Assembly: GCF_017115165.1 (NCBI RefSeq)
Contig: NZ_JABXKF010000090.1
Location: 1-64,000 of the forward strand
Reading direction: 5' to 3'
Origin: Nostoc sp. LPT
GTDB lineage: Bacteria; Cyanobacteriota; Cyanobacteriia; Cyanobacteriales; Nostocaceae
DNA: 64,000 nt
Of this stretch, positions 47,194-59,300 are shown piece by piece; positions within the stretch are counted from its first letter, which is position 1; every line of letters begins with the position of its first letter. The translations under genes were made by a program, and so were the position numbers. The notes below the pieces were generated by a model. That model was not told the DNA's origin. It made no database searches and saw only the letters and a list, made by a program, of their open reading frames with translations.

Positions 47194-50100
47194 TTGACCC
47201 CTTGACCTCAATTAAACGCTTCTCTGAAACAAGTAGTGTTTGTACATCATCCTCTGATAGTTGTTCTATGTCTGCTAAGGCTGCAACTAACACGTCGCGA
47301 TCGCTTTGGTCAGTTAGTTTTTGGATCAGCACCTCAGCTAACTGGGCTATAGTGGGTGCTTTAAAAAAGCTCTGATAAGGCAGTTCTACCTCAAAGGTTT
47401 TGCACAGTCGAGAAACAAGCATAGTAGCAAATAAAGAATCTCCTCCTAACTCAAAAAAGTTGTCATAGATACCCACTTGTCCAATACCCAAGAGTTGTTG
47501 CCAGATGTCAGCAAGGGTTTGTTCGACCTCGTTACGAGGAGCAACATAAGCATTTCCCAGATTGGGACGGGGGTAAGTTTGTTTGGCTTGACTCAGCTGC
47601 GCTAATTCCTCTGACAAAGACTTGACAGAATCCTGCGGCTGAATTAAGCCCTGAAAATCTTGTGTTGATACAATGACTTGAGAAACTGTATTACTACATA
47701 GAATACGTCTAAATGCCTCAATGCCTTCTGAAGTCGTCATTCCTGCCGTCAAAGCTTCTCCTGTTATCTGCTGATGTCGTGCTTCGACAGCAGTTGCCAT
47801 TCCTAAATTGTTCCATCTATCCCAGTTAATAGATATGGTGAACCTGTTATGTTGATAAACGCTATAGTGAGCGAAAGCGTCAAGGAAGGTGTTTTCAGCA
47901 GTATAGTCTACCATCCCTGGTGTGCCCCGAAATGAACTTTGTGATGAACACAGTACAAACAAATCCAGTTTGGTATCCTGAAACAAAAGATCGAGAACTA
48001 TTGTTCCCGCAACTTTTGGTGCCAAAGCAGTTGCTGTAGCTTCTCTTGTTTTTAGTTGAATCATGCCTCCCCCAGGAACTGCTGCTGCATGGATTACCCC
48101 ATTGATCTGACCAAATTGCTGATTCACTTTTTTGATAACCACCGACATCTGTTCGGGGTTGGCAACATCAGCACTAAGCACCATCACCTCTGCGCCCAAT
48201 GCTTCTATAGCCTGCAATTTGTGGATTTTACAGCTGATGCTATCCTGTCGAGCATGAGTTGATAACCATTCTGACCACTCGTGTCGGCCAGGAAAAGCTG
48301 AACGCCCCAGGAGTATCAGTTTTGGATGTACGGTTTGTGCTATGTATTCTGCTAATACCAGACCAATGCCTCCTAGCCCACCCGTAATCAAATAGACTCC
48401 CTCTTCCCTTAATCGAGCATTTCCCTCAACTCTTCCATCTAATCGGATAGGTTGAAAGTCCTGCACCCAGCGATGATGCCCACGGTAGGCTATAACTTGG
48501 TCAGATGTTTGGGCACATAACTCGTTCAACAGTTCTTTGATAAATTGTTCCTCTTGCCAACTTTCATCTGAGGGAATAACGATATCAATATCAATGCTAC
48601 GACAAGTGATATTTGGATACTCCATTGGAATAACTTTACACGGCCCAAGAATAAGTGCCTTTTCTGGGCATAGCGTTTCTGAGCTTGTCACCTCCTGCAT
48701 ATTGTTTGAAACAATTGCAATTTCAAGCGAATGTGTCTGATTGTTTTCATTAAGTGCTTGCGTTAAAAACAGTAGGCTGTAAAAGCCTAAATATTCAAAC
48801 TTTTCCAGGGACTCAATTGATAATTCTGTGTGCAGATTTGGTGTGACACTCCATAAATGAACGATCGCATTTGGGACCTTGTTCAGTGCGAGAAGGTCTT
48901 TGAATAGTGCGTCGTAATCATCCCGTTGTCGAGGGTTAATGGTATATGCTTGTTGAGACGATTTATTCTTTCTAGCAAATTGCTCTCCAACCTTGACTGT
49001 AATCACCTCGTGACCATAAAGTTCGAGATGTTGCACCATTTTATCACCCAAGCCACACTCATCGGTAAACACTAACCAACATCTTGGTTGAGTTGCTTGA
49101 ACTTTTGAGTCCAAAGGCTGTGGTAGCATCGAGCGTTTCCATGATGGAATATAGAACCAATCAGCAATGTCGGCTTTCTTGTTTAATGAGTCTTGATGCA
49201 TCTGCTCGGCTTTTTTTTGCTCAAGCAACAGGGTGAATGCTGACGATGCCGATAAATCCGGTGATGTCGAAGCTTGAGCCACCAGAACATCGTGCCCAAA
49301 AGCTTCAGTTTCAGATAGAGCCACTACCTCAACAAACCCATGCTCGCATAGTGCTTCCTCCCACTGCTCTTTTGATAAAAACGGATTTCCTTGGCTGCGT
49401 TGTTCATCCTCAAGCGGATTCATCAGCAGACCATCAGTCATGTCGAACTCTATCTGAGGTTGTGTGATTTCCCAAATCAGGAAAAAGCCTCCAGGAGCTA
49501 ACAGAGAGCGTACATGCTCTAAGGTTTGTGCCATGTTTCGAGTAACGTGCAGCACATTGACAGCTACTACTATATCAAAGCTGTGTGTTGAGTAACCCTG
49601 CTGACTTGGAGGTTGCTCAATATTTAACAAGCGATATTCAACAAAAGGATAGGCGCTAAATTTTTGTTCAGCTAGTTGTAGGAACAAACCACCTACGTCC
49701 GTAAAGGTGTAATTAGTTTGCTTTGATGGCAAAATTGGGAGCAGAACTTCTGTAGCAATTCCTTTTCCACCCCCGATTTCCAGAATTCTCAGGTTGACAT
49801 CTGGTGGTAATAATTTCACCACTTGTTCTAGACTTGCCTGAATAATCCCTTTGTAGTACTCATATAAGGATAACTTTTGATTTAAGTCTTGTGGTGTCTG
49901 TGTTGGTCTCTTTTGAGCCAAAGCTACATACAACTCTAACGGTTCTTGTTTACCAGTTAGTATAGTTGCCAAATTTTCTCCACACTGCTCGACAACATCT
50001 ACTACTTCGGGTGTATCAGCAAATCGGACTCTTACTTCTTCTAAAAGAGTATTAATATCTGTTGAAAATGGCACAAAATTGGTAAATAATTCCCGATCTT

Positions 50101-53092
50101 GCTGTAGTTGACCTTGCTCTACAAGTACGTTCAGCCAACGACACAATAATTGGTAGTAGCGAGGAATAATTTGAGATTGCTCAAACAACTTCTCTATGGA
50201 ATACTGTTTGTTTGCATTGCTAAAAGCACCTAAACGCTTGAGACCAAGGTTGATGTAAGCAGTGCATAAATCCTCTAAGCATTGTTTGTTTGCCAGATAT
50301 AATTGCTCATCAAATTCCTTAACTCCTGCAACAGCTTGAGTCTGACCAGCCTTAACCAAAGATTTCCACAGCAGGGAATTGAGAAGCTTGTTGGTCTGTC
50401 TTGCATCCTTTGTTACGTGTCCCAAGGAAGCCTGTGGTTCAATCCAGTAACGCTGACGCTCAAATGGATATGTGGGTAAAGGCAAGCGATGACGCCGTTC
50501 ATGGGTGTAAAAACCAGACCAATCTACTTCAAATCCAGAAAGCCACAACTTACCTAAAGTATTAAGTAAAAATGCGACATCCGACTGTTGTTCGTGCGGG
50601 TGTCGCAGTGATGTCAGCACTACCAATTCCTCTTTTTGGTGTTGTTTAGCCAAACTACTCAGCGTCCGTCCTGGACCAACTTCTAAGAGTATTTGCTGTG
50701 CTTGTTTGAGCAACTCAGTGATACCTTGGCTGAAGCAGACTGGTAGTCTTGAATGCTTAGCCCAATAGTTGGGGTCTGTTGCTTGTGCTGCCGTAATCCA
50801 AGTTCCGCTGACATTAGACACAAACGGAATTTTCGGTGGATTAAGTTTTATCTTTTGTAAAGATTGGGTGAAAGTCTCGATGATGGGTTCCATCATTTGA
50901 GAATGAAAGGCGTGAGATGTATGCAAACGTCTACAGCTGGCACCTGCTTGTTGTAACTCCTGTTGCAATTGGTCTATTGCTTTTTCTGAACCTGACACCA
51001 CACAAGAAAAAGGTGCATTGCTTGCAGCCAGAGAAAGGTTTTCATCAAGACAAGATTGTATTGCTTCCTCAGAAAGCGCTACTGAAAGCATGGCACCAGG
51101 CGGGAGCTGTTGCATAAGTCGTCCACGAGTAGCAACGAGTTTTAAAGCATCTTCAAGAGAGAATACACCAGCTAAAGTTGCTGCTACATATTCCCCAATG
51201 CTATGACCAATCATTGCTACAGGAAATATACCCCACGCCATCCACAACTGAGCTAGGGCATACTCAATGACAAAAAGTGCTGGCTGAGTAATATGAGTTT
51301 GTTGCAATTGCCGTACAGCAACTTCTATCTTTTGTTCATCTGGATATAAAATAGTACGTAAATCAACGCCAAGATGAGGTTTGAGTATTTCACAGCACTC
51401 ATCTACATGTTTGCCAAATCCTGACTCAGTATCGTATAATCCTCGAGCCATATTGACATACTGTGAACCTTGACCGGGAAACATAAATACAGTCTCTCGG
51501 TTGCATGGTTGTTGAAAGTTGGTGAATATCCTCTGTGGGTCTAAGTTCTCTAAAACTGTAACTGCATCGTCAAAATTCTCACATACAAACATTCGACGAT
51601 GCTCAAAAGCTCGACGACCAACTTGTAAGGTATATGCAACATCAGCCAAGTTCAAGTCTGGATGTTGTTTAAGGTGAGTAACTAAATTTGTCGTCGCAGT
51701 TTCTAGTGCCGAATCAGTTTTTGCACAAAGCAATAACAACTGCCAAGGGCGAGAAGGACCAGAAGGTTGAGTAGGCGGAGCTTGTTCAACAATTACATGA
51801 GCGTTAGTTCCACCAATACCGAAGGAACTAACTCCAGCACGGCGAGGAGTACCGTTAGTCTTCCACTGTGAAAGTGTAGTATTAACGTAGAAAGGACTGT
51901 TGTGGAAGTCAATTTGAGGATTGGGCTGCTGAAAGTGCAAGCTAGCTGGGATCTGTCTGTGTTTGAGAGCGAGTACAGTTTTGATTAATCCAGTAACACC
52001 AGCAGCAGCGTCTAAGTGTCCAATATTGGTTTTGACTGAACCAATTGCACAGAATCCTTTGTTGTCAGTAGTAGCACGAAAAGCTTGGGTTAGTGCTGCA
52101 ATTTCAATCGGGTCTCCCAGAGGAGTTCCTGTTCCGTGTGCCTCAATATAGCTAATTGTCTCGGCATCAACTTCAGCAATTGTTTGAGCTGTTCTAATCA
52201 CCTTTGCTTGGGTATCGATACGAGGTGCTGTATAGCTAACTTTGATAGCGCCATCGTTATTGATAGCTGAACCTTTGATAACAGCATGGATGCAATCTCC
52301 ATCGGTAAGAGCATCTTCTAATCGCTTCAAAACTACAATACCTACACCGTTACCGGAAGCAATTCCTTGGGCTTGTGCATCAAAAGCACGGCAGTGTCCA
52401 TCAGGAGATAAAATACCCCCTTGTTGGTATAAATAGCCAGATTTTTGTGATGCACTGATTGCAACACCACCAGCTAAGGCAATATCACATTCGCCGCCAA
52501 GCAGACTTCGGCAGGCAAAATGTACTGCAACTAATGAAGTTGAACATGCAGTTTGAATATCTACAGAAGGTCCTTCTAGCTCTAATTTATAAGAAACTCG
52601 TGTTGTGAGAAAATCTTTATCACTGGCAAGGAGCAGTTGAGAATTATCAATAGAGTTTCTCAGATTTTGATTTGAATAAAGATTAAACATATAACTGTTC
52701 ATGCTGGAACCAGCATAAACCCCAATTAAACCTTGGTAATTTTGAGAATCATAGCCAGCGCTTTCAAGAGCCTGCCAAGCACACTCCAAAAAAAGACGCT
52801 GTTGGGGATCGGTAATTTCTGCTTCTCTAGGATTAAAGCCAAAGAACGAAGCGTCAAAAAATTCTACATCTTCTAACTTACCCGCAGATTTAACATACTG
52901 AGGATTATTCACTAAGGTAGGGTCTATTCCAGAAGATATTAGTTCTTCATCCGTGAAAGTAGTGATTGACTCCACACTATTTTGCAGATTCTGCCAAAAT
53001 TCCTCAAGATTTTTGGCACCAGGAAAACGACCTACCATGCCAATGATTGCTATTTCTAAACCATTCTGACTGAATTCTGAATGAGTGCTCAT
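47186..53092 (-). CDS. Type I modular PKS, KS-AT-cMT-KR-ACP
   Basis: KS: ACSTSLVAVH, EAHGTGT, KTNIGHLD. AT: GHSIGEY…HAFH. MT: LRILEIGGGKGIATEVLL. KR: LITGGLGGIG, DYTAENTFLDAF. ACP: DNFFELGGDSLF. Confidence 0.96.
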   Translation of the reverse strand: MSTHSEFSQNGLEIAIIGMVGRFPGAKNLEEFWQNLQNSVESITTFTDEELISSGIDPTLVNNPQYVKSAGKLEDVEFFDASFFGFNPREAEITDPQQRLFLECAWQALESAGYDSQNYQGLIGVYAGSSMNSYMFNLYSNQNLRNSIDNSQLLLASDKDFLTTRVSYKLELEGPSVDIQTACSTSLVAVHFACRSLLGGECDIALAGGVAISASQKSGYLYQQGGILSPDGHCRAFDAQAQGIASGNGVGIVVLKRLEDALTDGDCIHAVIKGSAINNDGAIKVSYTAPRIDTQAKVIRTAQTIAEVDAETISYIEAHGTGTPLGDPIEIAALTQAFRATTDNKGFCAIGSVKTNIGHLDAAAGVTGLIKTVLALKHRQIPASLHFQQPNPQIDFHNSPFYVNTTLSQWKTNGTPRRAGVSSFGIGGTNAHVIVEQAPPTQPSGPSRPWQLLLLCAKTDSALETATTNLVTHLKQHPDLNLADVAYTLQVGRRAFEHRRMFVCENFDDAVTVLENLDPQRIFTNFQQPCNRETVFMFPGQGSQYVNMARGLYDTESGFGKHVDECCEILKPHLGVDLRTILYPDEQKIEVAVRQLQQTHITQPALFVIEYALAQLWMAWGIFPVAMIGHSIGEYVAATLAGVFSLEDALKLVATRGRLMQQLPPGAMLSVALSEEAIQSCLDENLSLAASNAPFSCVVSGSEKAIDQLQQELQQAGASCRRLHTSHAFHSQMMEPIIETFTQSLQKIKLNPPKIPFVSNVSGTWITAAQATDPNYWAKHSRLPVCFSQGITELLKQAQQILLEVGPGRTLSSLAKQHQKEELVVLTSLRHPHEQQSDVAFLLNTLGKLWLSGFEVDWSGFYTHERRHRLPLPTYPFERQRYWIEPQASLGHVTKDARQTNKLLNSLLWKSLVKAGQTQAVAGVKEFDEQLYLANKQCLEDLCTAYINLGLKRLGAFSNANKQYSIEKLFEQSQIIPRYYQLLCRWLNVLVEQGQLQQDRELFTNFVPFSTDINTLLEEVRVRFADTPEVVDVVEQCGENLATILTGKQEPLELYVALAQKRPTQTPQDLNQKLSLYEYYKGIIQASLEQVVKLLPPDVNLRILEIGGGKGIATEVLLPILPSKQTNYTFTDVGGLFLQLAEQKFSAYPFVEYRLLNIEQPPSQQGYSTHSFDIVVAVNVLHVTRNMAQTLEHVRSLLAPGGFFLIWEITQPQIEFDMTDGLLMNPLEDEQRSQGNPFLSKEQWEEALCEHGFVEVVALSETEAFGHDVLVAQASTSPDLSASSAFTLLLEQKKAEQMHQDSLNKKADIADWFYIPSWKRSMLPQPLDSKVQATQPRCWLVFTDECGLGDKMVQHLELYGHEVITVKVGEQFARKNKSSQQAYTINPRQRDDYDALFKDLLALNKVPNAIVHLWSVTPNLHTELSIESLEKFEYLGFYSLLFLTQALNENNQTHSLEIAIVSNNMQEVTSSETLCPEKALILGPCKVIPMEYPNITCRSIDIDIVIPSDESWQEEQFIKELLNELCAQTSDQVIAYRGHHRWVQDFQPIRLDGRVEGNARLREEGVYLITGGLGGIGLVLAEYIAQTVHPKLILLGRSAFPGRHEWSEWLSTHARQDSISCKIHKLQAIEALGAEVMVLSADVANPEQMSVVIKKVNQQFGQINGVIHAAAVPGGGMIQLKTREATATALAPKVAGTIVLDLLFQDTKLDLFVLCSSQSSFRGTPGMVDYTAENTFLDAFAHYSVYQHNRFTISINWDRWNNLGMATAVEARHQQITGEALTAGMTTSEGIEAFRRILCSNTVSQVIVSTQDFQGLIQPQDSVKSLSEELAQLSQAKQTYPRPNLGNAYVAPRNEVEQTLADIWQQLLGIGQVGIYDNFFELGGDSLFATMLVSRLCKTFEVELPYQSFFKAPTIAQLAEVLIQKLTDQSDRDVLVAALADIEQLSEDDVQTLLVSEKRLIEVKGSNE

Positions 53093-53094
53093 TT

Positions 53095-56000
53095 TTATTT
53101 GATTTTCTTACTGATTGTTAAAAACTGTTTGATCCGATCTTTACCCTGTGTTAGTTGTTGGGTTCTAGTGTCAGTTTGATCAAAAGATAATGGTTCATTA
53201 TTGTTGGCTCGACTGAGAAAATCAGCTAATAAACTGATAGTTGGATATCTGAATAGATCGAGTATTAATAAATTAAGTGAAAAGATTTTTTGTAATTTGT
53301 TATGAACCTGAATCAAGAGTAATGAATGACCACCCAGTTCAAAGAAGTTATCATGAATTCCTAAGTTTTCGATATTAAGTACTTTTTGCCAGATATCAGC
53401 AATAGTTTGTTCTATTTCAGTTTGGGGTGGTTGATAAACTGCTTCTAAATCGGGACGTGCTGTATCAGCTGCTGGTAGCGCTTTGCGATCAAGCTTACCA
53501 TTAGGAGTGAGTGGTAGTGCCTCTAGGATGATAAAAGCTGCTGGCATCATGTAGTTTGGCAACTTTGACTCTAAAAAGGTACGTAGTTCAGGAATTGCCA
53601 GTGTTTGCTGTTTTTGAGGAACTACATAGGCCACTATTCGTTTAGAATCTACCGATTCTTCGCTGAGTACAACTACAGTTTCTCGGACTGCTGGATGTTG
53701 AGTGATGAGTGCTTCAATTTCTCCCAACTCGATGCGGAAACCACGGACTTTTACTTGATGGTCAATACGACCTAAATATTCAATATCTCCATTTGGTAAA
53801 TATCGACCTAAATCACCGGATTTATAAAGACGTGCATCTGGTTTATTACTAAAGGGATTGGGAATAAATCTAAGAGGTGTTAATTCTGGTCTATTTAAAT
53901 AACCCCGTACCACACCAGCACCACCAATATACATTTCACCTGGTACGCCAATAGGTACTGGCTGTTGATATTTATCTAGTAAGTAAACTTGTAAGTCATC
54001 AATGGGACGCCCAATCACACTGCCTGAGCGTACTTCTAAATCTACCATCCTTAGCGGACGATATGTAACATGCACGGTTGTTTCCGTAATTCCGTACATA
54101 TTGACTAATTGGGGAAACTGGTCGCCATGACGTTCAAACCAAGGTCTTAAACTCTCAAGTTGCAATGCTTCTCCACCGAAAATGACTTTTCGCAGGCTTA
54201 ATTTGTTGATATTTCCCAATGATTCTTCTACTTGTATGAGTTGGCAGAAAGCTGAAGGGGTCTGGTTAAGTATGGTCACTTGCTGTGTTAACAACAATTT
54301 GTAAAACTCTTCTGATGAACGACTCAGCCAGTATGGTACTACCACTAATTTCCCACCATATAACAAGGCACCCCAGAGTTCCCAAACCGAAAAATCAAAG
54401 GCTATGGAATGGAATAATGTCCAGACATCATCTTGGTTAAAGTTATACCAGGATTGGGTTGCTGCCAATAAACGAACAACATTGCTATGATTAACTAATA
54501 CGCCTTTAGGTTGACCTGTTGAACCGGATGTATAGATGATGTAGGCTAGGTTATCGCTTGTACACTGATTAATTAGATTTTGTGAGTTTTGCTCAGCAAT
54601 AATTGACCAATCTGTATCGAGACAAATAACCTGAGTCTGATGTTGCAGCAAATTCTCTTTGAGGTGCTGTTGCGTTAGTAATACCGATATTTGAGCATCT
54701 TTTAGTATGAAGGCTAGACGTTGTTTGAGATAGCTCGGGTCTAGTGGAATGTATGCACCACCTGCTTTGAGGATGGCTAATAGGCCAATGACCATAGAAA
54801 GCGAGCGCTCTACACAAATCCCTACCAATACCTCTGGTTTTACTCCCAATGAACGCAAGTAATGTGCCAATTGGTTAGCTTTCGTGTTGAGTTCACAGTA
54901 GGTCAATTGTTCATCTTCAAATACCACTGCTACTGCATCAGGTGTGCGTTCTACTTGCGCCTCAAATAACTGATGAATGCATTGTTCTTGAGGATATTCA
55001 ACTTCTGTATCATTCCACTCCACAAGCAACTGATGTCGTTCAGTTTCCGTTAATAGCGACAATTCACAAAGACGCTGCTGTGGATTAGTAACCATACCCT
55101 CTAGCAAAGTCTGCAAATGTCCTAGCATTTGGGTAATGGTGTCGAAGCGATCACTATCATTGTAAGTAATTTTGAGCAACAACTCCTTACCTGGAATCAC
55201 AGTTAGAGTTACAGGATAGTTAGTCCTTTCAAAGCCATGAAAATCCTCTATCTCAAAATTTATATCCCTTTCTTTTACGGAAGCATCTACAAGATAATTC
55301 TCAAAAACTACTATACTCTCGAACAGAGCAAAACCCTTAGGAACTTCACTCCATCCCTGGACTTTGACTAAGGGACTATGTTCGTATTGACGCGCCTCAA
55401 CTAGTTGAGTTTGAATTTTTTGCAACCAAGGTAAAAGAAATTCTTTAGCTGATACTTTGACTCTAACTGGTAGTGTATTAATAAACAGTCCTACCATAGA
55501 CTCGGCTTTAGCTAAGGTTGGAGGACGACCAGAAGCTACTGCTCCAAAAACTACGTCTTCCTCACCACTGTAGTGGCTTAACAGCAAAGCCCAAGCTCCT
55601 TGTACCAGAGTATTTAGTGTTAGTTGATGCTGCTGTGCTATGGATTGCAATGCTGCGGTTGTTAGTGCTGAAAGTTGAATTTTCTGTTCGGCATAGTCAT
55701 CTTCTGGAGTCAGTGATTTTCTAGTTCCTTGATCTGCCCACAGCTGTGTTGGTGTAGTAAAACTTTTGAGCGTTTCTCGCCAGAAAGTCTCAGCCTTGGA
55801 TAGGTTTTGTTGCTGTAGCCAGACAATGTAATCTCGATAAGGGCGAATAGGTTCTAAGTGTACGTCTTCACCGTTGCTGAAAACTTTGTAACAAGCAAAA
55901 ACTTCTTTAAAAATTATAGCAACAGACCAGCCATCTAGTAAGAGATGATGATGACTCCAGGTAAAGTTATAGGATGTATCTGAAAGTTGAACTAGTGTTA

Positions 56001-56382
56001 GACGCATCAATGGTGGTTGCGTAATTTCAAAGCCACCAGAGCGATCGCTCTCTAAGAAAAGTTCTAACTTTTGTTGTTGTTCATCTGAAGAGAGATGCTG
56101 CCAATTATACTCCTGCCAAGGTAGCACCACCTGTCGATGCACAACTTGCACTGGTTCTTTTAAGCCTTCCCAAACAAAGCAGGTTCGTAGAATTGAATGT
56201 CGTTCTATAATATGCTGCCATGCGCGATGGAATGCTGTAATGTTAAGTTTTCCTTGGAGAGTCCAGCTAAACTGTTCAAAATAGTTGCCAGATTTGGGGG
56301 CTGCAAGACTATGGTAGAGAATGCCCTGCTGCATGGGCGAGAGCGGATAAAAATCTTCAATATTTTTGTTTTTTACGCCCAT
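53095..56382 (-). CDS. NRPS, C-A(Thr)-PCP; code DFWNIGMVHK
   Basis: C: HHHLLLDGWS. A: AFDFSVWELW, VTILNQTPS, NMYGITETTVHV. PCP: DNFFELGGHSL. Confidence 0.96.
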   Translation of the reverse strand: MGVKNKNIEDFYPLSPMQQGILYHSLAAPKSGNYFEQFSWTLQGKLNITAFHRAWQHIIERHSILRTCFVWEGLKEPVQVVHRQVVLPWQEYNWQHLSSDEQQQKLELFLESDRSGGFEITQPPLMRLTLVQLSDTSYNFTWSHHHLLLDGWSVAIIFKEVFACYKVFSNGEDVHLEPIRPYRDYIVWLQQQNLSKAETFWRETLKSFTTPTQLWADQGTRKSLTPEDDYAEQKIQLSALTTAALQSIAQQHQLTLNTLVQGAWALLLSHYSGEEDVVFGAVASGRPPTLAKAESMVGLFINTLPVRVKVSAKEFLLPWLQKIQTQLVEARQYEHSPLVKVQGWSEVPKGFALFESIVVFENYLVDASVKERDINFEIEDFHGFERTNYPVTLTVIPGKELLLKITYNDSDRFDTITQMLGHLQTLLEGMVTNPQQRLCELSLLTETERHQLLVEWNDTEVEYPQEQCIHQLFEAQVERTPDAVAVVFEDEQLTYCELNTKANQLAHYLRSLGVKPEVLVGICVERSLSMVIGLLAILKAGGAYIPLDPSYLKQRLAFILKDAQISVLLTQQHLKENLLQHQTQVICLDTDWSIIAEQNSQNLINQCTSDNLAYIIYTSGSTGQPKGVLVNHSNVVRLLAATQSWYNFNQDDVWTLFHSIAFDFSVWELWGALLYGGKLVVVPYWLSRSSEEFYKLLLTQQVTILNQTPSAFCQLIQVEESLGNINKLSLRKVIFGGEALQLESLRPWFERHGDQFPQLVNMYGITETTVHVTYRPLRMVDLEVRSGSVIGRPIDDLQVYLLDKYQQPVPIGVPGEMYIGGAGVVRGYLNRPELTPLRFIPNPFSNKPDARLYKSGDLGRYLPNGDIEYLGRIDHQVKVRGFRIELGEIEALITQHPAVRETVVVLSEESVDSKRIVAYVVPQKQQTLAIPELRTFLESKLPNYMMPAAFIILEALPLTPNGKLDRKALPAADTARPDLEAVYQPPQTEIEQTIADIWQKVLNIENLGIHDNFFELGGHSLLLIQVHNKLQKIFSLNLLILDLFRYPTISLLADFLSRANNNEPLSFDQTDTRTQQLTQGKDRIKQFLTISKKIK

Positions 56383-56383
56383 C

Positions 56384-59300
56384 TCAAATATCTCCTATAG
56401 CTACTGTAATGGCATCAAGATCGGTTTGCTCCCATTGGCTTTGCTTAAATTCAGCAAAATCGGAAGGCGTAAAACCTCCTACATCAGGAGATTGGCAATG
56501 GGCAATCAGCGATCGCAGTGCCTCAATAAACCTTTGAGCAAGAGTTTCAACCGTGGATTGCCGATGCAACTGATTGCTATAAGTCCAGTTGATTTGCAGG
56601 CGACCTTGAGCAATACTGCTGTTAATTTCCAGCAAGTGAGTTCGTTTGCAAAGCAAACTATGACTGGGACCGCTCGATTCGGTAGCAAAGCTAAATAAAG
56701 ACGATTCTGGTAAAGCTTGGTCAAACTGTCCTAAATAATTAAAAATAACTTCCGCTTTTGGCAAGCAACTGAATTGTTCGCTAATTTCCTTCTCTAAACT
56801 GAGATAGCGCAACACTCCATAACCAATACCTCGATTTGGAATCGCCCTTAACTGCTCTTTAATTGACTTGAGGGCTTTTCCTGGCAAATCGGAAGAGTTT
56901 TTTAGACTCAGGTGTACCGGGAAGATAGTTGTGAACCAGCCTACAGTCCTCGATAAATCTACATCTTCAAACAGTTCTTCTCGACCATGCCCTTCTAAGT
57001 CAATTAGTAGAGAAGTGTCCCCCGTCCATTGGCTAAATGTTTGTACAAGTGCAGTTAACAATACATCATTAATTTGCGTCTGATAAACTGCTGGCACCTG
57101 TTGCAATAAAACTTGAGTTTCTTCTTCAGTCAACAATACAGCCACAGTACAAGCTGATTCTTCTAGATTCTTCCCATCGCTAAAATCTATCGGTATAGAC
57201 TTAACAGGTTGCTGCTGTATTGTCAGCCAGTATTCTAGCTCCGAACGCAATGTGAGCAATTGTGCATATTCTTGTAGATAGCTAGACCACTGCTGAAAAG
57301 AAGTTGTTTTAGGTGGCAGTTGTAGTGCTTTGTCCTGACAAATTTGCTCTTTAGCTGTTTGAAAATCTTCAATTAAAATTCGCCAAGAAACTCCATCAAC
57401 AATTAAGTGGTGAATCACCCAAAGTAAGCGACTTGGTTGATTTGCACCAAGATCAAAAAGAGCAACCCGGAATAATGGTCCTTCTGTCAAATTCAAGCTG
57501 GCTTGTAGCTGCGCTGAGATTGCTTCTATCTGTGCTAGTTGTTTTTCTTTGGATAATGCTGACAAATCTGAATAGGTTACGGGCACTTGATTATCAGGAC
57601 TTACTATCACTGCCTGAAAGCCAAATTCTTGTTTTATAAATCGAGAACGCAGCGCGTCATGATGTTTTTGTAAATCTTGTACCACCTTTTCTAAAGCTAC
57701 AAGGTTGATGGGCTGTTTTACTTCTAACAGCACTGCTTGATTCCAGTGGTGTAGTTCTGGTTGGTCTTGTTCAAAAAACCAATGCTGAATAGGTGTTAAC
57801 TCTAGCGAACCAGTGACTAGGTTTTGTTCTGCTTGAATTTTCTTGGTTGTGCCAGCTACAATTACTAGTTGAGCAATTGTTTGATGTTGAAATAATTGCT
57901 TAGGAGTTAATTGCAGACCCGCTTGGTTGGCTTTGGATATTACTTGAAGACTAAGGATAGAATCTCCTCCTACTTCAAAAAAGTTATCGTTTATACCTAT
58001 TTTTTCTAAACCTAATACCTCTGTCCAGATAACAGCCAATTGTTTTTCAACGGTGGTCTGAGGTGCGATGAAAGCTTTTGCGAGTTTTGAACGTGCTGTA
58101 TCGGGGGAAGGTAGTGCTTTGCGGTCAACCTTCCCATTAGGTGTCAGTGGTAGTGCCTCCAATGTGACAAAAGCTGCTGGCACCATGTAGTTTGGCAACT
58201 TTGACTCTAAAAAGCTACGTAATTCAGGAATTGCCAGTGTCTGTTCTTTTTGAGGAACTACATAGGCCACTATTTGTTTAGAATTTACCGATTCTTCGCT
58301 TACTACAACTACAGTTTCTCGGACTGCTGGGTGTTGGCTAATGAGTGTTTCAATTTCCCCCAATTCAACACGGAAACCTCGAATTTTTATTTGGTTGTCA
58401 ATTCTACCGATATACTCAATATCTCCACTTGGTAAATAGCGGGCTAAATCACTAGTTTTATAAAGGCGATCGCCTTTTTGTTTACTAAAAGGATTGGGAA
58501 TAAATTTCAGAGCTGTTAATTCAGGTTGATTTAAATAACCTCTAGCTAATCCAAGTCCGCCAATGTGCAATTCACCCGGTACTCCCATTGGTACTGGTTG
58601 CAAATATTGGTCTAAAATGTACAACTGGGTATTAGCGATCGCTTTACCAATCGGTATGGAACCTGAAGTATGTTTCCCGACTGGAACTTGATAAATACAG
58701 CAGCCTACCACTGTCTCTGTAGGTCCGTATTCGTTGACTAATATAGTCTCTGGAGCTACATCTTGCCAGAAGGTGATACTTTGGGCTAATAAATTTTCCC
58801 CACCAATAATAAAAGCTCTGGTTTTATTTGCGAGCTCTTCTTGACATAACTGTTGCTTCAGCAAATCCAAGTGAGCGGGAGTAATTTTTACCAAACTTAA
58901 ATTTGAGCTTTTACTTAAAGCTTGAGAAAGGGTTTCAATGCCTTGCTCTTCTGATAGTAATTCCACTATCCGACCAACTAATAAAGGTGACAAAAGACTG
59001 GTGATTGTTAAGTCAAAAGCTAAAGGTGAGTGAACTAAAGTTCCTACTCCTTGTTCTACTGCATATGTTTGAGTACACCAACTTAGGTAGTTAACTAATC
59101 CTTGATGGGGAATTAAAGTTCCTTTGGGTTTCCCAGTGGAACCAGAGGTGTAAATAACATAGGCTAGATTTAATTCAGTTGTCTTAGTAATTGGATTTTC
59201 AATTTTTTGTTGATTTATGGTCTGCCAATCACTATCTATACAAATTACTTGAATTTCATTTGTAGCTAAATCTGCCAATAAATGCTGTTGAGTCAGCAGC

